From the NCBI GenBank assembly GCA_029641185.1, contig JAPWGK010000012.1:620001-684000 (forward strand): a stretch of DNA of 64,000 nt. Direction: 5' to 3'. The position numbers and the translations under genes are program-made. Positions within the stretch are counted from its first letter, which is position 1. Each line of letters starts with the position of its first letter. A model generated the notes under the pieces. It was not told where the DNA came from, did no database searches, and worked only from the letters and a program-made list of their open reading frames with translations. Below are positions 36,963 through 50,333 of the stretch, piece by piece. Origin of the DNA: Pseudofabraea citricarpa. Its lineage: Eukaryota; Ascomycota; Leotiomycetes; Helotiales; Dermateaceae.

Positions 36963-37413
36963 GAGGGTGTACCAAGGTTGGAGGGAGACAACATTCGAAG
37001 CTCTGTGATGAGATTCCCGTAAGTGGTAGATTGAGGATAGATTAGTGCCACATATTACAGAGGTTTTCTTCATTTCAGACCCAGTAAAGAGTAATCCCAA
37101 ACACCCTTATTATGTAGAATTCACGTCTCTTGCTTTAGAAAAAGCTTCGTGTACCGAGATATTTACCACAAACAGTATGAAATATGCATGTTTCAAACGT
37201 CGCCATGTGCTAGCTTCTAGCGGAGCACAATGACAAATGACTTTCTTCTTTTTTATACCCTCGTTTTCATTTATTTTGCGAGACACCTCATTAACGCCTT
37301 CCTTCCAGAGATTATCGGAATTCCACTGTACAAATTGCCGCATACTATTGCTCTTGTGATTCCCCCAGACCAAACGCCGTCGCCATAGTATTTGTAGCCT
37401 GCAATCCAAATGA
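36963..37413. other. Intergenic region between convergent genes
   Basis: 450 bases between the methyltransferase stop and the histidine kinase stop, which converge. AT-rich patch near 37245-37275. No gene seen. Confidence 0.5.
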
Positions 37414-40400
37414 TCACCGATACGTGATAGTCTGCTCACTGTCATTCCATCTCCTAGCTACGCTCGGTCTAGTGCTAGGTTTTCTTTCCGGAGTAGCACT
37501 TGTTTCCACGTTCAAACTGTCCGTCGAAGCCTGTGCCTTGGGACTTTTGTCTCTTCTGGCGTTGCTTGCAGGACCTTTCAAACCCCGCTCAAGCTTTTCT
37601 ACGTTTTCCACCGTGAGTTCTTGCCCTTTACCTCTATCACCCTCTCCATGTGGTGGATGGCCTTCTGTAGGATCCCCTGCCACACCGATCAATTTGTCAT
37701 CTCTAAGACTGGTGGCCTTTGCATCCGCCGCTTCGCGACGTGCTACCCGGTCTGCTTCACTTTCCGTGCCCGGTAATGTCAAGCGATGAGACTCTTTACG
37801 CTCGCTTATGGTTGGTCTTGGCAGTTGTAAAGGCTCAGGCGAAGTTTGTCGCTCTGTAGATATAGAGGAGGGTTTCGCACTCCCACCCTGGCCAAAGATT
37901 GGAACAGCGCTGGTGCCACAGTTATGTTCTTCTGGTTCTGAGCATTCGCTTCCACGTCCTCGCGCAATCAGCGTGCCTGGAACTCGCCGACTGACTGCCC
38001 ACCTAACGAGCATCTTCTCCAGTGTCTTCCCTTTCACAGGCTTTGAAAGATAGTCATCCATTCCTGCCTTCTTACATTTCTCCCGATCACCCTGAATAGC
38101 CGATGCTGTCATGGCTACGATTGGAACGTCGCGAATATTGATATTATAAGGCGTGTGATGACGAATGATATGTGTTGCGCGATATCCACTGGACGCTATT
38201 AGCCACTTATTGAAATACTGCAGGAAGCCCTTACTCAATTCTAGGCATCTGACAGTCCATAAGGATGATATCAGGCTTCTGATATCTCGCATCTGTGCCT
38301 TCAGTAGCTAGTAGGTAGTCTAAAGCCTCTTCGCCGTTCCAAACAGCCTCCACTGCGAACCCAAGTTTGCGAATGGTTTTAAGAGCTATTTGTTGATTGA
38401 TGGCACTTTTCAATTACACATTAGTACGGAAAGTATGAGAGTTTTCTTTTGGAAGGAAATCATCAAACTTACTTGTCCTCAACAAGTAGAATCTTGACTT
38501 TGGCTCGCTCTTCGTGTGAAAGATCTGATTCTGGAGGCGTCAGACTCGTTGACTTGGACACATTGGAATTATATTTATTAGGGTCCAAAGAATTAGAATT
38601 GGGCGGGGTGCCCATGCGATCGTAGTCAGAGCTGCTGCAAGAGACGCTCATCTCTGACTGTAATCGGTCGGGAAGACTTCCAATGTCCACCAAAGCCGTA
38701 GAACCATCATGATATTGGGGTTTGTTAAAGGGAATCCAAAAGGTCGCAGTTGTACCAGACCCCAGGTTGGATTCAAGGGTAATACGGCCGTTCATGAGAT
38801 CGACCAGATTTTTTGAAATGGTTAGACCTAAGCCAGTTCCTCCAAACCGCCTAGCAGTCGAGGAATCTGCCTGGCTGAATGGCTTAAAAAGCCGCTTGCG
38901 AACTTCTTCCTCAATGCCTATCCCCGTGTCCTCAACAACAAACTTCACCTCAAAGATATCTGTGGTCTCCTTTTCCTTCAAAACAGAAAATTTTACTTGT
39001 CCTTCACTAGTGAATTTAATGCTGTTTGTGAGTAGGTTTGTGATGATCTGCCTGACCCGTCCAGGATCGCCGATTACGATCAAATCTCCTGGGGTGCCCA
39101 TCTCAATATCTGCTTCAAACATAAGATTTTTCCGTTCCGCAGCAAAGCCAAGCATTTTACTGACATCACGCACAACAACGGAAAGCGAAAACTGGACTTC
39201 CTCTATATCTAGCCGTCCAGATTCTACCTTGGAAAAGTCCAAAATGTCATTGATCACCGTAAGGAGGCCATTGGCAGATCGCTGTACATTCTCAGCGCAT
39301 TCCCGTTGCTCTTCGTCCAAATCCGTATCAATGAGAAGTTCTGCCATACCAATGACCCCGGCGATAGGTGTACGAATTTCATGGGACATGTTCGCAAGGA
39401 ATTGACTCTTCAATCGGCTCGCTTCCCTGGCAGCGGCCTCGTTTGCCAATAACCTGGTATTTTCATTCTCTTGTGCTTGCAAATCTGCCTCTCGGTCCTT
39501 TAGTTCGGTCACATCCATACTAACTCCAATCACACCATCAATGAAAGCATTGTTCTCCCGACCGCCACTCTCTTTCTTGCCCAATACAGGAACGAATCGG
39601 GTTCTGTACCATCGTCCGTCGATACTGTGCTCATGCACATCCTCCATTGTCTTCCCTGTGAGAATGTCCTCGATGGGTCGCAGAGCCTGAGGAATATGCT
39701 CTCTCGCACCGCTATCTGTGCCGCTAGATCGGAAGAAGACATCATAGACGTTCTTTCCAATAAAATCTTCACCCTTGGAAATCTTGCCACTTCCACTTCT
39801 ACTCTCGTCCCCGGATCCAGCATCGCTATCGAGGTCCCAGATGAAGGCCCCTTCAAGCAATGTCAAATTTCGATTCCTGTCCACGGAAAAGAGCGTAACC
39901 TGGGCATGGGTGATGACACTCAGCAATTGCTGTCGAGTCCTTCTTGCAACAAATCGAGCCTCCACTGCATCGTGAATATCTGTACAGGTCCCATACCACT
40001 TCTCAATCTTTCCAGACTGCTTGTTTCTCATACAAACGGCTCGTCCTAGCATCCAGCGCCATTCTCCGTCTGCTCTCCGGCAGCGGTACTCAGTCGTGTA
40101 TGGATCGCCGGTTTTCAAGGAATGTGCCCATCTTTTGCCAGTGGCATGCATATCGTCGGGGTGAAATGGCAGCTGCCAGCCCATTCCCAGTGATTCTTCC
40201 ACGGTTAAGCCGGTATATTCGTACCATCGTCCACTGAACCAATCGTGTAGTCCTTCTGGTGTAGTGGTCCAGATCATTTGTGGCATGCTATCGCAGATTA
40301 ACTGAAACCGTTGTTCATCTTTGTCTCTAAGCTCGTTGATCTCTTGGGTGACCTTTGTGACATCCCTACATGTCACAACCCCCGCGAGAAACTCGCCCGT

Positions 40401-41846
40401 ACCCTCATCCATGATAGCCTCGCCCAAACAATCGTAAACCAACTTTTGATCTGTCTCTGGATCATAGAGACCTATGCGGCGGCTCAAGAAAGGTTTCTGT
40501 GTACGAACTAAAACTGAAATCGGATATTCAGAAGGATCTAGTTGAGTAGTGAATGTGTCATCCCAAATATGCCATTGTGTAACTAAATCAAACCCGTCCT
40601 TAACACTACTGAAATCAGCAGCTTTATGAAAAAGGCGCCGTGCGGCTGCGTTTGGAACAGTCAAACTCTGGTCTTTCCACATTGCGAGAATAGGAATCTG
40701 AGTATTATCCAGCAGAGCATCCTTCATCATCATGATTTTCTGCAGGCTTGAGGGTGAACTTGACACAGCGGATCTGATGGGTGCACCTAGGGGAGGAAAT
40801 GGCGAGGAGCTCATTGCTGCTGGGGTTGGACTCGTTATTACTGAAGATGTGGAACTTGAACCATGATTTGAACTATGCCCGGAACTGATTGAAGAAGGAC
40901 TAGATCTTGATGCTGACTTTACACCTAAAGACCCTCGGATAGAGTCGTGATGTAATCTAGGACGGGCAACTTGTCTTGAATTTCCCTGCGGGTTTGGTAG
41001 TGAATTTTGGCCAGAATCAGCATTTGTAAAGGTTAGGGTAAAATATTTGTCGTCCTCAATATCCCAAATTGATATAATCATCTTGGCGAATACGTGACTG
41101 TCCGCGGGCATTGGTTTAGTCTTGCGGCTTGCGAAAGCAGAAGCAGGTACATCCATGTTCGTAATAACAACTTCAACAACAGCATCATGAACCGTGGATT
41201 TGCTTTTACTCGTGCTCGCTCTCCTACTTAGCGGCTCGTTCCTCTCAGCTGTTGGCGTCGCTTCTCCTTCAGCTTCTCTAGTGACCTGTTCATCAAAAGT
41301 GGTGTACTCGCCATGCGAACCCATATCGTCAGAAAGACCGTCCAAGAATGACTCCCAGGTTACCCAAACAGGTCGATTGTCTTGTAATAAATCGACACCT
41401 ACCTGGCTCAAGGTCTGGCCCTGGAGCCTATCCAGCGCGGATACTCCGTGATCACTCGCAATATCTCCTTCCTCATCCTCTAACCCCAGCAGTCTTCCCA
41501 TTGCCTCGTTTGCCAGGACTACTGTCTTCAGTCCATTCAGCACCAGAAGGGGGGTGGGCAGATATTGCAGAGCGGTCAATGCCAAATCGGCTGGTGAGGT
41601 AAGACCAGGAAGATCAATATGGAAGAGGGCATGAGCATCTCTTTCAGAGTCCCGAGGTGATTGTCCATAATTGTTCAGATGACTGGCCGCCTCCAGGGAC
41701 TCGAGACCGTCAATTTGCCCAGGAGGCATGTGCAGAGGTGACACCGGGTGGTCATGGTCGTCTACGGCTGGGAGACTTATCGACGGGTCGATATCTGTTA
41801 TCGAACTTGATGCACCACTTGGCAAAGGGCTTTTGGCATGGGTCAT
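37414..41846 (-). CDS. PAS-domain hybrid histidine kinase
   Basis: About 1,440 residues in three exons; the first, 41846-38473, holds most of the protein. Order seen: disordered N-terminus; PAS-like region ([20 protein letters not shown], about residue 90); Ser-rich linker; a second PAS-like segment (about 370-500); a clear PAS/PAC ([16 protein letters not shown] ... about 520-640, HPDD); a third divergent one; coiled coil; HisKA H-box with phospho-His in [13 protein letters not shown] (about residue 825); HATPase N box [11 protein letters not shown]1 VEDTGIGI, G2 GGTGLGLTI; receiver domain with VKILLVEDN, phospho-Asp in IILMDCQMP, and the Lys of DDYLSKPVK. The receiver is interrupted by a 67-base and a shorter intron. 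No transmembrane segment, so cytosolic. The subgroup was not determined. Confidence 0.92.
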
Positions 41847-43566
41847 ATTTGATCGAGACGCATCGAACCAGCACGATCAAGGGACAGCTTCTTTGGTTCT
41901 CTGGAAAGCCCGAGTCTTGCAGCGTTCTCCGGCTTGTTTTCGAGCTCCAAAGGTACTGTCACCGTCGAGAAGAGATTTGCAGTATCCCGTGGGTTGTGCC
42001 GAGAAGATGGCGTGTACTGTTTCGACGGCCTACTGCGTCATATTCCACGGCCCGGCGAGTATCGATTCTGGGGTTTGGGGCACGAGGCTCGTTTCTGGAA
42101 GTTGACTTTCGCGTGTCTCCCTGCAGAGTCCAAGCAAGCGCCGAATTGGACTATACAAGCTGAACAGCGATCAGTCGCGCGTCACGGAAAGAAGCAAATA
42201 TTTCAGATGGTCTGCAGGTGTAGAGGGACAGATCGGATTTTTGGGCGTTGGCAATGCACTTTGAGTCGGTCTTTTTTCCTTCTTCTTTTTTCGCGGCTGG
42301 GTTAGAGTTTAGGGCGAGCCTAGGTCTGACGATCTAGAAGTCCAAACACGGGTCTAGAAGCGGTGGAGGAGGATTAGGACGGCCGGCAACCACAAAGGCC
42401 CTATGCTACGGTAGCTGGCGACTGAGCGTTGTGGTTGTGTAGTGTTATGTTGTGTTGTGTTTGTATGTGCTTTTGTTCTTCAGATGAGTCGCGAGACGAC
42501 TATGTATGGCGACCTAGAAGGAGGAACATTTCACACAGAGCGAGCGGACTGAATGACTAGGCGCAACAATGGAGATATCTGCTGGTGCTGGTGCTGGTGC
42601 TGGTGCTGGTGCTGGTGCTGGTGCTGGTGCTGGTGCTGGTGCTGGTACTGGTGCTGGGTGCTGTGTGGATCTGGACGAGGCCCTTGGCTGGACCCCGAAA
42701 AGCACACTTGCCAGGGGAGTACGGTTCCGTAGCATGGGGCATGGGCATGGATGGGCATGGCGGAGGGGGGCACTAGGCCGAGATAGCATTCTTCTGTTTG
42801 CGAAGGCGAAAAGGCAGAGGCAGAGGCAGTTGGAATGGAAGATGGATGGTACAGTACGGTACAGTAGTGCGTGTGGTGGTAGTGGTAGGTGGTTGGCCGG
42901 GTGGATGGGAGGTTGGAGGGGATTCCTGGCGGTAAAGAGTGATCTGCTTATCGTGCCGTTGCCCCCTCACACTTGCGACGAGAACAGTTAGAGCTCGAAA
43001 GGGTGTTCGCTTGTTCGCTACTGTACTGTAACTGTACTTGTACAGTACGGTACCGGTAGACGTCGACGTCCCACGCGGAGATTTACCTTGTGCACTCCAC
43101 TACTGTACAACCCACACACCATCAATACTGTACTGTACTGTAATCCACAGTACACAGTCCATACCCCACTCCACTCCACTCCACAGCTCACCGGGTGGCG
43201 ATGCTGATCACCCAAGGATCCACACCACAGCTTCTCCATCCATGGCTCCCGGTCCCGTTCACTTTTTGACTTTTCTCTGTCCCTGTGGCCGTTGAGCTAC
43301 ACAGTAAGAGAAGCAATATTATGAATAGGTACAGTAGGTAGGTAGGTAGGTAATCAACGTCTATCTATCCATCCATCTACGATAGATAAGTGCTGCTGCT
43401 GCCGCCGCCTCAACACCGTCCAGAACACATTACACAGTAGCAGCAGCCCATCCGCAATACACCAGTGTACTTCCTTGCCAGGCAAGGCATAACAGAGAAC
43501 CACGAATCAGCAAAGCAGACAAAAAGAAGCAAATCAACTTTACATCAAAACATACAGCCCCCACCA
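41847..43566. other. Upstream region of the histidine kinase, repeat-rich
   Basis: 1.7 kb between the kinase start and the SIN3 stop (both on the minus strand). Holds the GCTGGT hexamer array (42581-42652), palindromic GTACTGTAC/TACAGTA elements (42849-42868, 43019-43057, 43101-43140), a CCACT pentamer run (43166-43183) and a GGTA tract (43335-43352). A plus-strand frame at 41657-42163 overlaps the kinase start and is not supported. Confidence 0.6.
42581..42652. repeat. (GCTGGT)12 hexanucleotide minisatellite
   Basis: About twelve head-to-tail GGTGCT units, nearly perfect, with one GGTACT variant near the right end. It lies about 0.74 kb upstream of the histidine kinase start. The long Ala-Gly or Leu-Val frames that cross it are by-products of the hexamer. 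Confidence 0.92.
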
Positions 43567-46500
43567 CTACTTTTCAGCCTCTTCCGATGCCACCGCACTT
43601 GATGCCACGCCAAGGCTGCCCCCCTCCATCCAGTTGGTGAAGTCTTCTTTGTACTTCTCCACTTGAGGCTGCGTCAGATCCCGCATCCACCTGTTGTTCA
43701 TCTCAAACTTCTCCCGGAACCTCTGTGACCTGCCTTCCATGGCCTTGCCTTGCTTGTCTTTATAACCTTGGCCCTCGGGCTGGCTGAGAAGAGTGTCTGC
43801 ATACATGAACCATTCACTACCGGGTCGCTTGTAGATGATCTTGTACGTGTTAACACATATCTGCAGAGTCAAATCCTCGCCCCAGAGGAGTGGCTTGCGC
43901 TGGTTGAAACCATCTTCCGAGTCAGTGTCCCCCGAGGGTAGATTTCGTGTCAGGACACTCTTGCGAAGATGAAGCCGTGATACTCCCTCGGTTGGTTCGA
44001 TGCGAACATACGAAGATGTGTAGTATTGCCAGGCTGTACTGCGTTCCATCTCATCCAGATCAAAGGTCGTCTCGTCCTTATGCATCCAAGCGATGGTTGC
44101 GTCTTTTTTAGCTGGCACCTACGAAACATTAGTGCTGAGCAGCAGTAGTCGCCCAAGCTGTACTTACCCATCTTATGAGGAACAACTCGCCATCCTTAAT
44201 GTACTTCTCGGCTTGCTTGCGTAGGTTAATCTCGGTGTTGTAGGATGTTTCCTTTAGTTCTCGATTAAGGTAGAACTGAGAGAGAAGGTCGGGCGTCTTC
44301 TCTTTGCTATCAGGACTGGAGCAAGTGGAGCCAAGTTTACACAGGGTCTTGAGAAGGTCTACGACGGTGTACAGTTGCCATCCTTTCTTCAGGTAGTAGT
44401 GGCGGAGGAAATCCTGATACTTCAGTTCTTCCACGTCCCCGTTGATAAAATCTTCCACCAATGACAATGTTCTGGCATAGTAACTTTCGCCGGTATCGTC
44501 GCCGAAGTAATCGTTCTTATCATCCAAGAGACCTATATCCTTGGCAGCCTTCTTCATCTTTGAACGATGAACTTCTTCCATAACATCTGATTCAGCATTC
44601 TTGATTTCGTGCAATCGGCGGTACAAAGTTTGGAAAATGCTAAAGAAGACAAACACAGTCTGGTTGCAGAAGAGGTTGAAGTAGTCTCGCTTCAATGGCT
44701 CGTCGGCTTTCAAATCAAACTCGAGGGTTTCAGTACCAGCAAATGTCGCTGCCTCGGGTACAGTAGCCCAACGCTCGTTGGTGACTTCGTTGATGGCTTG
44801 GTCATCAGTGGCATCAGCCATGTTCTCGTCTATGACAGAATTGATGTCTGGCGTTGATTCACGGCTTCCAGCAGCACTATCATCTTGATGACTGCGTGCT
44901 CTGACACCATTCCTGGGTTTGTCAAGTACACCCCTGCGTAAGTCGGTTTTTCTACCGTTGAAGGGTCGCCTTCCACGGCCATTTGAGAGCTCTGGGACGC
45001 TGTCTTCTTCATCATCTGGTGTACCTCGGTCGATATCTTCGGTACGTGCATAGATGGTGCTAGAGGATATGTCGAAGAACGATTGGACGAACTTCTCGAA
45101 GAAACCTATAATGCGACGCTTCTCAGCACTGTTGTGCTGCTGAGCAACGGTTGCATATAATATCATAAAACGTAACACATCCGTAACAACTTCTTGATCA
45201 CTGAACTCGTACGAGAACTGGTACTTTGGGGTTTGGCCTTTTGTAGCTCGCTGGCGTCTCTGCTCTTCGTGTTTAGTCTTGATAGCATCGACCAAATGTT
45301 TTGCCGCAAAGTTTTTCTTATCGGCCTGCTTGACGTGAATTCCCATGTGGTCAAGACTCTTGAGATACATGGCTTGCGTTTGTGCGTGCCAAACCTTCTC
45401 CCACTCGCGCTATTGAATGATCAGTTAGATTATGGAAGGAAATTAAATATAAAAAATACCTGGGTAAAACGCCATTCTTCGTCCTTCTGCTTGAGGCGTG
45501 CTAAAACAACAGGCAAAACAGCGCAAGGGTCCTTAAATAGATCAGCTGCAACTTCTGGCCCTCGTTCACCGTATATCTTTTTGAGAACACGCTTATAAAT
45601 AGCCTGGCTTTGGCCACCGAGTCCAACTGGCATACGAAAATGCTCTCGGTCATGTGGGTCCATGGCAAGAATTGTTTGGGCGATGGGTTCAAGAAGTTGA
45701 ATGACTTTCGCATTCGCCTCAATGTTGAAATCGTAGTCGTGGCGCTCCTCTTCAATGCGGTGCAAGCTCTCCTCGAAAATATTCTTACGATGAGATACAA
45801 AACCCGAATCTTCTGATGCCCATGTCGGATGGGATGCCCAGTCATCATTGAGAACAGCTTGACACATCTCGTCGCGTCCACTGCATGGCTTAAGTCGTTC
45901 CTAGTATAACATGTCAACCGAATTCCTATTTCAATATACAGGTTTGCCTGGACAACATCAAACTACTACATGGATGTGCGAGACTGATAATACCCTTCCA
46001 GGAGTATATGTCGTCTAGTTCCGCTAACACTCCAGGTAGCTCGCAACAAAAGGGATAGAAATTGTAGAAATGACTATGCAAGGAAAGAAACTTACCCTCT
46101 TCGGCAGCAAACGGTAACTAGGACCCAACCCTCTACAATTACTCAGTGCAACTCTTCCACTGGGTGGTTTGGGGCGGTTATCGATGATCTCGTCGCGACC
46201 TTCGTAATTAACGAACACCTTAAACCAATTCATCAAGTCAGGGTTTCCGCCGATGAAATTGCTAACTTTGTGAACAAGAACGTTGCGGTCGATGAGGTCT
46301 TGTGAGAATAGATTACAAAGCTTTAAGAACTCATTCATTGTTGACTTGTTTGCAATGTACTTTTTCACGCGATCAAAGAACGCAAGCTCTTCTGAGCTTG
46401 CACCTGAGCTTGAAGTGGCTACTAGCGGTTCGGGAACCCCAGGTGTTAGAGTCGGTGCAATAGCCGGAGTATCTGCCTCTAATGGTCTGTTATGATTGAG

Positions 46501-48637
46501 TTTGGTCCTCTATTGGTTGTACATGTTAGTATCAAAATCGACATTTTATACTCCTTCAAACTCTGACACAGATAGGTAGGGAACTTGCCTTGTTCGCAAC
46601 TCCTGAGCTCATGCCTCCTCTAATGGAACTTTCAGCAATTGCGCCAACCTGAGATCCTGTTACTACAGGAGCGTTGTTGCGCGGTCTTTTCTTGTTCTCC
46701 TTTGCGCCAGTCACAGTGAAGTTCCCTACAGGGGGCATCTTTGTTTCTCCACGTTGGGCTTGTGGGGTTTGAGATGCAGCTAAAGCAGCCTCTTCGGCAG
46801 CCTTCTGCGCCTGGGCTTGTTTTGCAGCAGCAGCAGATTCAGGAAGGAATTGCTTAAAGTCTTCGAGAAGATCTGGAGCGGTATTGAAAAGAGTTGTGAC
46901 CTGCGCGTACACGTCTTGTATGGGTTTAGATTCTCTTTGGTAAGTTTGAAGTATCTCTAAAAATTGTTTATAAATTTCGGGTTGAGATTGGAAGCGGTTC
47001 TAGGCAAAAGAAATTTCAAATTAGCACATGCGCAGCAGTCTCACATAAACCACCACATACCTTGATCTTATTGACGTAGCTGATAGCATGGTTGAACTCA
47101 ACTGGTCCACGTTTTTCTAATGGCTGTGCTCCGTTGATTCCAGGCTGTCCACCCGGAGTTGGAGTCTGCGTATTGCGCGGAGGTTGACCAACAGCAGCCG
47201 CAGCATTGGTAAGTTGAGAAACACCCCTTTGCTGCTGTTGATGAGCAGCTGCAGCCTGCTGTGCTTCAAACGAGTTGTGTTGCTGCGACTGATTTTGGTT
47301 GTAATTAGGACCAGTAGCTTGAGCTTGCGGGCTGAAGACTGCCTCCGGGCTCTCAATGCTATGCTGGGGCACCTGCTGCCAATTTGGGGGGCGTTGATTT
47401 CCATAGTATCCATTTGTCCCTTGTCCTATAGCTGCATCGGGCACAGCCCGACCAGGGATGGATTGCACAGTCGTTCCCATCGGGGTTGTTACTCTGATAG
47501 TATTAGGATCGGTTCCTGTGCCACACTCAATCCGATATCCTGGAGGCAGGAAGGTATTGAAGCCTTGAATAAGATTCGGATGTCCAGCAAACAGATCGGA
47601 GACGCGGTTAATCACTCCGGGTGTATCGATCCTGATGTTTGTAAGTCACAGGCTCAAATATAGCATCGATTTGAGGCAGGCACGTACGCTTGACTCTTAA
47701 AGTCTTTCATAATATCCAGAAACTTATTGTAGACTTCAGGTTGATCTGCAAACTGGACCTTGACCTGATCAAGATAGCTAAGAGCGTCCTGGTTTCAAGA
47801 TATGTCAGTCTCTGCAACATGAGGAAATGTGGAATGAAAATGGAGAGATGCTACCATGCCAATGTTTTTATCACAACTCATTCTGAGCCTTTTACTACAG
47901 TGACAACAAGGCAGACTTTGTTCCAAACCGCAATGTCAAGGAGATCTCTTGCGGAAGGGGTAACACTAGCTGGTAATACGGTTGTCTTGCGCGAGCATGT
48001 ATAAACTTACGTTTAAAATAGGTTGTTGTCCAGCCTGTCCTGCTTGACCCATTCCTGGTGCGCCCGCAATTTGATGGGCTGGCGTAATGGAACCCCCAAA
48101 CGGAATCTGCTGCAATCTAGCTGCATCCTGCTGCACCGAGCCTGCAAAGCCAGGACCAGGTGCACCAGGGACGCCGAGGTTGGGATTCGGAGCGACATTA
48201 TGATTCAATATACCTGGTCCAAACAACTGATGAGGTTGTTGTTGTTGGGATGCTGAGCTTTGAGGGTTGTGCTGGAGTGGCCGGTCATTGTGAAGAGGTC
48301 CTCCAAAAGAATTTCCAGGGCCACCAGGAGCACCTAGAGGACCTGTCGCAGGAGCACTTCCATGGTTGGCAAGAAGGCCCCCAGGGCTATGTATAGCACC
48401 GGGCAGGCGTGATGCCACCGGTTGATGTATTGGAATCGAGCCAGTATTATTCTGATGAGGAGGTGTTGGCTGATGTTCCCGAAGCTGCCTCTCTTGTCTT
48501 TCCCGCTCCTGCCTTTCATTATGCTCTCGCTCGTGTCTCATAAGCTCTGCCTGTTGGCGCATAGCATGTAGTCTATGCTGCTCCTCGTATTCTGGGTCAT
48601 AGTTCGAACCTGGGGCTGGATGGTTCTGGTTCATCAT
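43567..48637 (-). CDS. SIN3: Sin3 corepressor scaffold
   Basis: Nuclear scaffold of Rpd3-type histone deacetylase complexes. About 1,500 residues in many exons. Pro/Gln-rich N-terminus, then PAH1 ([13 protein letters not shown] ... [11 protein letters not shown] ... [10 protein letters not shown]), a Gln/Ala-rich linker, PAH2 ([36 protein letters not shown]), PAH3 ([21 protein letters not shown]), the histone deacetylase interaction domain ([15 protein letters not shown] then [13 protein letters not shown] across a GTAAGT intron, [17 protein letters not shown]), and the conserved C-terminal Sin3_C region ([21 protein letters not shown]). The final exon ends at 43567. The start [11 protein letters not shown] (48637) was chosen over an upstream in-frame ATG at 48787 because the upstream residues look unlike Sin3; this is uncertain. 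Confidence 0.95.
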
Positions 48638-49648
48638 GAATGAAGCTTGATAACTCGTAGCAGCACAATTCTGCGCACGAATAGAATAGCCGCTGACAAG
48701 CTGAGCAGACTCAGAACAGGATGCTGAGACGTGGAAATTTTGCCCGTGTAAAGCTCGTTCGAGGAAATATGACGGATCTCTGTTCAATTGTGTCTTGCGA
48801 CGACCGATGCGCCTGTGCCTTTAAACCGCTGGTCGACTTTCCTGGCTGCAGATATTATGGTCTCTTCATTACAGCACATCAGTGTTATTGGGAGGGGTCG
48901 GCGAGAATGAGAAAAAGATCCAGGGCGTAAATAGATTTGGGATAACTGATCTCTTAATCGCAATCTGAAGCTTGCTTGCCTTCCGAGAGAGCTAGCGCAG
49001 TTCACGCTCGGCAACGGCATACATTTATCCGAGAACTCGTCATTTGCATTTTAATGTGTAGGTAGTTTTGCCATGGGCACTGATTTGACATATGTGTTTC
49101 GAATTGAGAAAGCTTTTCTCTCGTGTGTAAAATATTACAGGGTCTAAAGTAAGCCAACACTGTATGGGGCTCTCATCGTGGCAAGATTGCTGCTATTGTT
49201 ACGGATGCAGGATTGTCTGCTCATATATCTCAGACTCTCGAAGGGCAGAGAAGGATGTGAGTAATGAGGCCTTCACGTTTGAACTACTGCACCAATATCA
49301 TCATCCTGTCTGTCTATCAAGCCTTGTTGCGTTGTTGTGTCAAAGTACCCTATACTAATTGACCTAGCACGACCGTAGTCATGAATTCTAGACGTGCCAG
49401 CCTTATGCATTTACATAGTGAAGCACAATATCTTATAGAGTAGAGCTTCAGGCTAACATTACCCTCCCTCGTCATCACGCATAAGTCTGTTGCATTTCAT
49501 ATCATATCCCATCAAACCAGTCTCATAAATAGGGCTGCCAGCCCATCATTCCCGGCCATCCCTAGACACCGGGTACAACAAGCTTACGAGGTCCCAAGTG
49601 TCTCCCAAACTCAAGCCATAACCCCTAAACTCCACAATTCTATGTTCC
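48638..49648. other. Intergenic region SIN3 / fasciclin gene
   Basis: About 1 kb upstream of SIN3, probably its promoter and leader. Short frames only. Nothing else recognised. Confidence 0.5.
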
Positions 49649-50333
49649 TCAGATATCTGAATCTTGGGCATAATTTCTAACACCCTTCAGAATCCAGACT
49701 TGGCCATTGTAAACCTGACTTGCGACAGACAAAACTTCAATATTGCCTGGTTGTATCTAAGCAGACATTAGCTCGGGATCTGACTGAAAGGATTGTGTCA
49801 TGACCAACCATTCTCTTGCCGTCCCTGGTCTCCCACCATACCTTCCCACCCGCTAAAGTCTTCATCTTCTCACCTTCCTTGAATGGGCTGGCAGGTACGA
49901 TGTGTGCTTCCACAAACCTTCTCATGTTCTTGTGTGCTCTTGCCTCTCCCTCTGCCCCTTCGTATGCGTCTGCGCCTATGTTATCATAGTCCTCCGGGTC
50001 CTCCCACGGTTTTCGTGGAAGAGCAGTAATAGCTGAGTTTACTGGCGCAAGAATCGTCGTGTTCTGGCTACTGTCCTCGAGACGCTTTGTGATGGAAGAA
50101 ATGTCGCGAGTGAAGCCAGCAAAGATGTTAATACTACGGTCTCGGCCGAGTACATCTGAAAGGATTACAGTATCGACGTCTGCAGGTCCGGATGAGGTGG
50201 GCTCGTCGGGTAGGGGGATTATCGGCCCAAGGTTTGGGTTGTTCATGATGGGTCTTTGTGAACGATCTGTCGGCTCTTGAATCGCAACAGCAAAGGCTAC
50301 AGTAAGTAGAAAAACGAGAGATGTATAATACAT
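49649..50333 (-). CDS. Secreted fasciclin (FAS1) domain protein
   Basis: Two exons (50333-49809 and 49756-49649) give 210 residues. The first 17 residues (MYYTSLVFLLTVAFAVA) are a signal peptide. After a Pro-rich spacer comes one FAS1 domain: DVDTVILSDVLGRD, ISIFAGF-like segment, the H1 box NTTILAPVNSAITALPRKP, RRFVEAHIVPAS (YH-like segment), then after the splice NIEVLSVASQVYNGQVWILKGV, the H2 box with the terminal strand. The donor is GTTGGT, less common, accepted because the join RM/IQPGNIEVL restores the fold. FAS1 proteins act in adhesion or cell-wall contacts; no GPI signal or transmembrane tail is seen, so it is probably soluble and secreted. Confidence 0.8.

Noticed and set aside
42569..42991. 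Plus-strand frame of 140 codons starting with an Ala-Gly repeat, and minus-strand Ala-Pro frames
   Set aside because: Created by the GCTGGT hexamer array, which is open in several frames. No conserved part.
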